A stretch of DNA of 64,000 bases, taken from the NCBI RefSeq assembly GCF_030544485.1, contig NZ_CP130610.1, positions 1,860,001 to 1,924,000 on the forward strand, in the 5' to 3' direction. This document shows positions 58,500 through 64,000 of this stretch, piece by piece. This DNA is from Halomonas sp. HAL1 (GTDB taxonomy: Bacteria; Pseudomonadota; Gammaproteobacteria; Pseudomonadales; Halomonadaceae). Within the stretch, counting starts at the first letter, position 1; the number at the start of each line of letters is the position of its first letter. The notes under the pieces are model-generated. The model was not told the origin of the DNA. It searched no databases and saw nothing but the letters and a program-made list of their open reading frames with translations. The position numbers and the translations under genes were made by a program.

Positions 58500-61400
58500 A
58501 CACCGCCAACATCAAAAAATACGCCCCCAAAGCCCGCGCCCGCTTTATCGACACCATGACGCGCCAGGCGGCCCGTGTGGGCATTAGCCCAGATGGCAAA
58601 GGCGGTGCTGTCATTGCCCCCTTGGAGCAAAAGGGCGATGTGTTGGTGATGACCACCCAAGATGGCCAAACCCACACCGTGCCCGCCCACCTAAAGCGCG
58701 CACGGGAAGCGCTGGCGGCGTGGGTGCAGCGCGATGGTTTTACCCAAGCCATAGAGCAGACTGCCTACAGCTGGTTCAACCGCCTGTGCGCCATTCGCTA
58801 TATGGAGATTCACGGCTACCTAGACCACGGCCGCCGCGTGCTGAGCGGGGCAGGGGGCGAAGCCGGGCAGTTCCAGATTCTGGATGAGTGTTTAGAAGTA
58901 GACCTTCCAGGGCTAGACACCGCCCGCGTGCGAGAACTGAAGCTTGACGGCACCCAGGATGAAACCCTTTACCGCGAGCTGCTGCTGGCCCAGTGCCACG
59001 CCCTGCATGAGGCCATGCCGTTTCTGTTCGAACCGCTGGACGACGCCAGCGAGCTGCTGCTGCCCAACAACCTGACCAAAACCGATTCGCTGATCCGCGA
59101 GCTGGTCGAGGCCACTCCCGAAGAGGACTGGCAGGATGTAGAAGTGATTGGCTGGCTCTACCAGTTCTACATCAGCGAGAAAAAAGACCAGGTGATCGGT
59201 AAGGTGGTGAAAAGCGAAGACATCCCCGCCGCCACCCAGTTGTTCACCCCCAACTGGATCGTTCAATACCTGGTGCAGAATTCGGTAGGCCGCCAGTGGC
59301 TGCAAACCTACCCCGCATCAAAGCTCAAGGCCGAGATGCCGTACTACCTCGAGCCCGCCGAGCAGGAGCCAGAAGTGCAGGCCCAACTGGATGCCATCAC
59401 CCCGGCCAGCCTCGACCCTGAAACCATCAAAGTGCTCGACCCCGCCTGTGGCTCCGGCCATATTCTGGTGGAAGCCTACAACGTGCTGAAGGCGATCTAC
59501 GAAGAGCGTGGCTACCGCACACGCGACATCCCTAAGCTGATTCTGGAAAACAACCTGTTCGGCCTAGATATCGACGACCGCGCCGCCCAGCTGGCGGGCT
59601 TTGCGCTATTGATGAAAGCCCGAGAAGATGACCGCCGGATTCTCACCCGCAACGTGCGCCTAAACGTGCTGGCCATGCAGAGCAGCCAGCACCTAGATGC
59701 CAACACCCTTTGGAGGGATTTGAACCTGACCGGCGACTGGCACCAGGGTCAATCCCAAGGCCTGTTTGACAGCGAACAGCAAGATCCTTCCAGCAACGAC
59801 GCTACTTATAAGCTGATTGACGACTTGATTGAGCGCTTTCAGGATGCCAAGACGTTTGGCTCCCTGATTAATGTGGCCAATGAATGGGAAGCGCCGCTCA
59901 AAGCACTGCTGGAAGAGCTGACCGAGCTAAGCAATAGCGGCGATATTATGCAAAAGGCCGCCGCCCAGCGGTTAGTGTCGATGGTGCAGCAAGCCTGGGT
60001 ACTGGCGCAGCGCTATGGTGCCGTGGTAGCAAATCCGCCATATATGGGCAGTAAGGGTATGAACAAGGCACTTAAGGACTACGCGAAGAAGGCTTATCCC
60101 AATAGCAAGTCAGATATGTTTGCTATCTTTATGGAGCACGCTTTCAGCCTGCTGGCACCGCTTGGCTATAACGCCCAGATCAATATGCAGTCGTGGATGT
60201 TCCTATCCAGCTATGAAAAGCTGCGGGACTGGCTGCTTGATAACAGTACCATCATCACCATGGCCCACCTCGGCGGCAGGGCATTCGACAGCATCAGCGG
60301 TGAAGTCGTCTCTGCCACCGCCTTTGTGATGGAAAAGATCGCCAAGCCAAATTACCAAGGCGTCTACTTGCGGCTGGTGGAGGGGAAGTCTGAAGCCGAA
60401 AAGAAGGGCGCGATGCTTGAAGCCATCCAGAACCGCGACTGCAGTTGGTGCTATGACGCCAAACCGGATGATTTCAAGAAGATTCCAGGAAGTCCGGTGG
60501 CGTATTGGCTGTCAAAAGAAGCAATACAAGCATTTTCTAAGAGTAAGGAAATTAAAAAAGTAATGCCTGCTGCAGTTGGGTTGCAAACAGGAGATAATTC
60601 AAAATTTGTTAGATATTGGTATGAAGTCGATTTTGAAAAAATAGGCTTTGAAGTTGAGAGTTCTAATGAGACGGCCGATTTGGATTTCAAATGGTATCCG
60701 TATAATAAAGGCGGAGACTTTAGAAAGTGGTATGGAAATCGAGAGTTTATAGTTGACTGGAAAAATGATGGAGAACAAATAAGGAATTTTAAGGACGATA
60801 AAGGAGGATTAAGATCACGACCACAAAATACTAAAAATTATTTCAAGCCGTCCATATCATGGTCGGATGTAACCTCTGGAGATGTGGCTTTTCGCTATTA
60901 TGATAAAGGATTTGTCTACGATGTGACCGGAATGTCAGCGCAAAGTGAATCTGAAGATTTGATGAAGAAAGTCCTGGCCTTGTGCAATTCTTGTGTTATC
61001 AATTGGGTAGTTAAGTCATTGAATCCGACTTTACATTTCCAGGCTGGAAATTATCACTCTTTGCCTTATATAGGTGCTGCTGTAAATGGTTCTTCTATAG
61101 ATCTTGTGGATCAGTGTATTAATCTTTCTTTGCAAGATGAGACTGCCTATGAAACGTCTTTTTCTTTTAAATCAAGCCCGCTGAAAGAAAAAAAAGGGAA
61201 AGGTATTTTTTTAAATTATTTTGAATGGCGTAAAGAGTGTAGTCAGGCAGCTGAAAAGCTAAGAGAGCTTGAGACTATAAATAATAAATATTTTTTGAGT
61301 AAGTACTCACTTGAAAAAGAAGTGGAGCCTGAGGTCTCTTTCAATAAAATCAGCTTAAATGGTAATCCCTATTATCGCTATAGCGGAAATCGTTCAGGAG

Positions 61401-62191
61401 AAGAATTAGAAACTTGGTTTCAGTGCGACACCCTCAAGGAGTTGGTCAGCTATGCCATCGGCTGCATGATGGGTCGCTACTCGTTGGATAAGCTAGGCCT
61501 GATTCTCGCCAGCCAGGGTGAAACCGTCCGCGATTACCTCGCTCAGATCCCCGAGCCAAGCTTTGCCCCGGATGATAACGCCATCATCCCGCTCACCGAT
61601 CAGGAATGGTTCCCCGACGATGCCACCAACCGCTTCCGCGATTTTTCGCGCACTGCTTGGGGCGAAGAGAACCTTCATGAAAACCTAGATTTCGTCGCTG
61701 AAAGTCTCTGCCTGCACGCCATCAAACCCAAGAAGGGTGAGGCTGCGCTGGAGACCATCCGCCGCTACCTCAGCACCCAGTTCTTCAAAGATCACCTGCG
61801 CACCTATAAAAAACGCCCCATCTACTGGCTGTTTTCTTCCGGCAAACAGAAAGCTTTCGAGTGTTTGGTCTACCTGCACCGCTACAACGAAAGCACCCTC
61901 GCCGAGATGCGCACCGATTACGTTATCCCGCTCACCACCAAGCTCACCAGCTACGTTGAAAAGCTAGAGCAAGACAAAGAGGCCAGCACCTCCGCCGCCG
62001 AAGCCAAGGGCATCGAAAAAGAGCTAAGCAAGCTCTATAAACAACAAGCTGAACTCAACACCTTCGACGAAAAACTCCGCCACTACGCCGACCAGCGCAT
62101 CTCGCTGGATCTGGATGACGGCGTAAAGGTGAATTATGGGAAGTTTGGAGATTTGTTGGCGGAAGTGAAGCAAGTGACTGGAAATAAATAA
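58496..62191 (+). CDS. pglX: BREX type 1 adenine-specific methyltransferase PglX
   Basis: A 1231-residue N6-adenine methyltransferase that marks host DNA so BREX spares it. Motif I is VLDPACGSGHILVEAYN near residue 320, and motif IV is VVANPPYMGSKGMN near 513. The region from about residue 673 to 976 is a likely target-recognition part and is markedly AT-rich, while both ends are GC-rich. The final helical part is coiled coil (VEKLEQDKEASTSAAEAKG). The frame is intact. It is coupled to the preceding AlbA_2 gene. Confidence 0.94.
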   Translation: MNTANIKKYAPKARARFIDTMTRQAARVGISPDGKGGAVIAPLEQKGDVLVMTTQDGQTHTVPAHLKRAREALAAWVQRDGFTQAIEQTAYSWFNRLCAIRYMEIHGYLDHGRRVLSGAGGEAGQFQILDECLEVDLPGLDTARVRELKLDGTQDETLYRELLLAQCHALHEAMPFLFEPLDDASELLLPNNLTKTDSLIRELVEATPEEDWQDVEVIGWLYQFYISEKKDQVIGKVVKSEDIPAATQLFTPNWIVQYLVQNSVGRQWLQTYPASKLKAEMPYYLEPAEQEPEVQAQLDAITPASLDPETIKVLDPACGSGHILVEAYNVLKAIYEERGYRTRDIPKLILENNLFGLDIDDRAAQLAGFALLMKAREDDRRILTRNVRLNVLAMQSSQHLDANTLWRDLNLTGDWHQGQSQGLFDSEQQDPSSNDATYKLIDDLIERFQDAKTFGSLINVANEWEAPLKALLEELTELSNSGDIMQKAAAQRLVSMVQQAWVLAQRYGAVVANPPYMGSKGMNKALKDYAKKAYPNSKSDMFAIFMEHAFSLLAPLGYNAQINMQSWMFLSSYEKLRDWLLDNSTIITMAHLGGRAFDSISGEVVSATAFVMEKIAKPNYQGVYLRLVEGKSEAEKKGAMLEAIQNRDCSWCYDAKPDDFKKIPGSPVAYWLSKEAIQAFSKSKEIKKVMPAAVGLQTGDNSKFVRYWYEVDFEKIGFEVESSNETADLDFKWYPYNKGGDFRKWYGNREFIVDWKNDGEQIRNFKDDKGGLRSRPQNTKNYFKPSISWSDVTSGDVAFRYYDKGFVYDVTGMSAQSESEDLMKKVLALCNSCVINWVVKSLNPTLHFQAGNYHSLPYIGAAVNGSSIDLVDQCINLSLQDETAYETSFSFKSSPLKEKKGKGIFLNYFEWRKECSQAAEKLRELETINNKYFLSKYSLEKEVEPEVSFNKISLNGNPYYRYSGNRSGEELETWFQCDTLKELVSYAIGCMMGRYSLDKLGLILASQGETVRDYLAQIPEPSFAPDDNAIIPLTDQEWFPDDATNRFRDFSRTAWGEENLHENLDFVAESLCLHAIKPKKGEAALETIRRYLSTQFFKDHLRTYKKRPIYWLFSSGKQKAFECLVYLHRYNESTLAEMRTDYVIPLTTKLTSYVEKLEQDKEASTSAAEAKGIEKELSKLYKQQAELNTFDEKLRHYADQRISLDLDDGVKVNYGKFGDLLAEVKQVTGNK
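60515..61425 (+). other. AT-rich block inside pglX (candidate exchanged specificity domain)
   Basis: A hand count of one line here (60601-60660) gives 17 G/C of 60; a line in the upstream part of the same gene (59581-59640) gives 38 of 60. Boundaries lie near 60515 and 61425, where GC-rich codon use stops and resumes without breaking the frame. This is the region between the methyltransferase core and the C-terminal helices. Confidence 0.75.
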
Positions 62192-62226
62192 TTAAAACTC
62201 ATCGGCTTTCACGCAGGGATAGAATT

Positions 62227-63810
62227 ATGTTTTGGGTAATACTGATAATAATTGTGCTTTTCATTGGCTTTGTCATTGATAAAGGAACACCATCAAAATA
62301 TTCAGAAAGGGACAGAAACAGAGAGGGGGATAAAGGAAAACTTCCTTCTGGCCATCAAGTCTCTCTTCCTAAAACCGAAGCAACGACATCTGTCCCCAAA
62401 GGTCAATTAGAAAAAAAGGGCTCTGCAGAAGAAAAGTGTGTGCCCGCGCCAAGCGAAGAACCAAAAGCAAGGAACGCCATAAATAGAGATGCAGAAAGAG
62501 CGATTGCTGATGATCTTGCAAAATCGCATGGTGGCGAATATCTTCTAGCTGAAAAAATCACAGAATCAGTTGCTAAATATATAAATAGCCAAGAGTCTGC
62601 GATAGAGTTTGTTCTTCAAGAGCTAGATGGTGCAAGCAAAGGAAGCGATGAAGCTAGAACATTTGCTAAATCACTTGGATTTTTGGAAGGTGAATACGCG
62701 GGAGCTTTACGCAAACAGGCTAATGAAGATGTCGAAAATGCCCAACAGGCTCTTTTAAAGTCTTCGATAAGTCTTTCGGTCTCGCCAGAGCTAACAACAA
62801 GGCTTAGGCTCTTTAATGTCAAAAACATTATAGAAAAATGGTGTCTTAATTCACCGGAAATTAAAAAAAACCGTCTGCTAAAGGCTTTGAGAGAGATTGC
62901 GCTTGATGATGTTAATTTAGTCCCTTCCCTTGATGCCAGCCTGCCAATCATTAAAACAGCAAGCATAAAGCATATTTCTAATAGAAATAAAAATCTTGAT
63001 TTCGCAAAGACATTATTGACTGAGCTTCGCCAATCTTTGAATAAAAGTCCCAGGGAGATTATACTTTTAGCCGTTCCTGAAATTTTGGAAGACTATGAGA
63101 GTAGACAAACCAATCCAGAGTCTCCCGAGAAAAGTGTTCAAAAAGCGCAGAAACCCGAAGCAACAATTGAGCTGGCATATGAGTCGGATATAAAGTCGTT
63201 TGTTGAAGAAAGGGAGATACCTTATCTTGTTCATTTTACTGACTTCAGAAATTTGCCAGGGATCATGTCTGAAGGGCTTGTGCCAAGGTTGGAGCTAGAA
63301 ACTGCTGGACGAGGCTTTTATTACAACGATGAAATGCGACTTGATAGAGTAAAGGGATCTATCTCAACATCAATAGCATTTCCAAACTATAAAATGTTTT
63401 TTAGATATAGGCAGCAAGCCAACGTACGGAGGTGGGCACTCTTAATCATTGATAAGTCTGTTTTCTGGGAAAATGAGTGCTTATTCTGCGCGCACAATGC
63501 GGCTGACAGAAGAATAATTCATGCGAATAAAAGCTATCTAGCAAGTCCTGCCGCACTAGAAAAAATGTATGACATTGAGGCCGGAAATCAAAAAAGAGAT
63601 TTTAGCTTGTTGAAGTCGTATGATCCAACTGACCCTCAGGCTGAAGTTTTAGTGCTTTCTACTATCTCTCCTGATAAAATTCATACTGTAGTGTTTGATT
63701 CGCTGAGCTCGAAAGAGCGCTTTTCCCAGTACTATCCGATGAAGAAGGCAGTTGTTGATACTGCCTTCTTTTCTTCAAGAGACTATGTGAGAAGAAGGCA
63801 GGTAATTTGA
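62227..63810 (+). CDS. Membrane-anchored DarT-like ADP-ribosyltransferase (DarT1 type)
   Basis: A 527-residue protein in an AT-rich stretch. Residues 2-18 are one membrane helix (FWVILIIIVLFIGFVI), then a charged linker and a helical region of unknown fold (about 95-330). Residues about 335-525 match the DarT (DUF4433) fold: LVHFTDFRNLPGIMSEGLVP with the NAD-binding His, GSISTSIAFPNYKMFFRYRQ, WALLIIDKSVFW and the catalytic-Glu segment PQAEVLVLSTISPDKIH. DarT toxins ADP-ribosylate DNA bases; DarT1 acts on guanosine and pairs with a NADAR antitoxin, which follows at once. Most DarT proteins are about 210 residues, so the anchor and middle region are unusual. Confidence 0.7.
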   Translation: MFWVILIIIVLFIGFVIDKGTPSKYSERDRNREGDKGKLPSGHQVSLPKTEATTSVPKGQLEKKGSAEEKCVPAPSEEPKARNAINRDAERAIADDLAKSHGGEYLLAEKITESVAKYINSQESAIEFVLQELDGASKGSDEARTFAKSLGFLEGEYAGALRKQANEDVENAQQALLKSSISLSVSPELTTRLRLFNVKNIIEKWCLNSPEIKKNRLLKALREIALDDVNLVPSLDASLPIIKTASIKHISNRNKNLDFAKTLLTELRQSLNKSPREIILLAVPEILEDYESRQTNPESPEKSVQKAQKPEATIELAYESDIKSFVEEREIPYLVHFTDFRNLPGIMSEGLVPRLELETAGRGFYYNDEMRLDRVKGSISTSIAFPNYKMFFRYRQQANVRRWALLIIDKSVFWENECLFCAHNAADRRIIHANKSYLASPAALEKMYDIEAGNQKRDFSLLKSYDPTDPQAEVLVLSTISPDKIHTVVFDSLSSKERFSQYYPMKKAVVDTAFFSSRDYVRRRQVI

Positions 63811-63811
63811 C

Positions 63812-64000
63812 ATGGCTAATCGACCTGTTTTTGTGCCATTAAGGAATAATGGTGTGCCAGGTGTAAAAGTTCTGGATGTGGACTTTCAGTGGTTTCCTGG
63901 GATGGCTTCTTCGCAAAAAAGAAAGTCAATAAAATCACTTCATCATTCAACTGAAGCGCTCGGTGTATCACCAATACTAGAGGTTTCAAGTAAGTCTGAA
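63812..64000 (+). CDS. DarT1-associated NADAR antitoxin family protein (3' truncated by window edge)
   Basis: The first 63 residues are visible: MANRPVFVPLRNNG, then VDFQWFPGMASSQKRKSIKS and ILEVSSKSE. This matches the start of proteins annotated as DarT1-associated NADAR antitoxins, which remove ADP-ribose from DNA guanosine. It begins two bases after the toxin stop. The NADAR catalytic domain should lie past the window edge, so the role is inferred from this end and the toxin next door. Confidence 0.7.
   Translation, partial: MANRPVFVPLRNNGVPGVKVLDVDFQWFPGMASSQKRKSIKSLHHSTEALGVSPILEVSSKSE

Overview
The window looks like a chromosomal segment of a gammaproteobacterium close to Halomonas. 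This is an inference from gene content: a gyrA-serC-pheA-(tyrA-aroA fusion)-cmk-rpsA supraoperon, an MvaT-type H-NS protein, an rnfABCDGE-nth operon, a PPi-dependent phosphofructokinase, a type IV pilus pilBCD-coaE-yacG cluster and a Tus-like protein. GC content is moderate to high except in a few AT-rich patches at the right end. No ribosomal RNA is present. There is one tRNA gene, tRNA-Pro with anticodon GGG.

Layout. 1-2.8 kb: the 3' part of a PP2C phosphatase/kinase-like fusion, then an IS110/IS1111-type insertion sequence sitting in a REP-like palindrome. 2.8-8.1 kb: pfp, rnt, argG, an HlyU-like gene and a DUF294 nucleotidyltransferase. 8.1-13.5 kb (minus strand): a signalling operon with a receiver protein, a membrane PAS-exonuclease fusion, a small membrane protein and a CbrA/CrbS-like symporter-histidine kinase. 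13.8-15.9 kb: a DUF3524 glycosyltransferase and a CsoSCA-like carbonic anhydrase. 15.9-23.5 kb: a CHASE4-GGDEF gene coupled to rnfABCDGE and nth. 23.6-28.9 kb: metG, a small helical protein, an acyltransferase, rdgC and a thioesterase. 29-38.9 kb: the aromatic/gyrase/S1 supraoperon. 39-43.2 kb: mvaT, an AraC regulator, a small MvaT-like protein without a DNA-binding half, an IS630 element and a Tus-like gene. 43.2-49 kb: yacG, coaE, pilD, pilC and pilB facing pilA, with an array of ten exactly phased 11-bp repeats between pilB and pilA. 49-50.8 kb: a CigR-like exported protein, an inositol-monophosphatase-family enzyme and tRNA-Pro.

50.9-64 kb is a BREX defence island beginning just after the tRNA-Pro gene: brxA, brxB, brxC, a Phd/PIN toxin-antitoxin pair, an AlbA_2/HATPase regulator-like gene coupled to pglX, then a membrane-anchored DarT-like ADP-ribosyltransferase and the start of its NADAR-type antitoxin. 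pglZ and brxL are not seen and would be expected beyond the right edge. Within pglX, roughly codons 673-976 are strikingly AT-rich, which suggests an exchanged specificity domain. The most novel candidates are the long membrane-anchored DarT1/NADAR pair embedded in BREX, the pglX mosaic, the three-way-junction structure between brxB and brxC, and the 11-bp array next to pilA.
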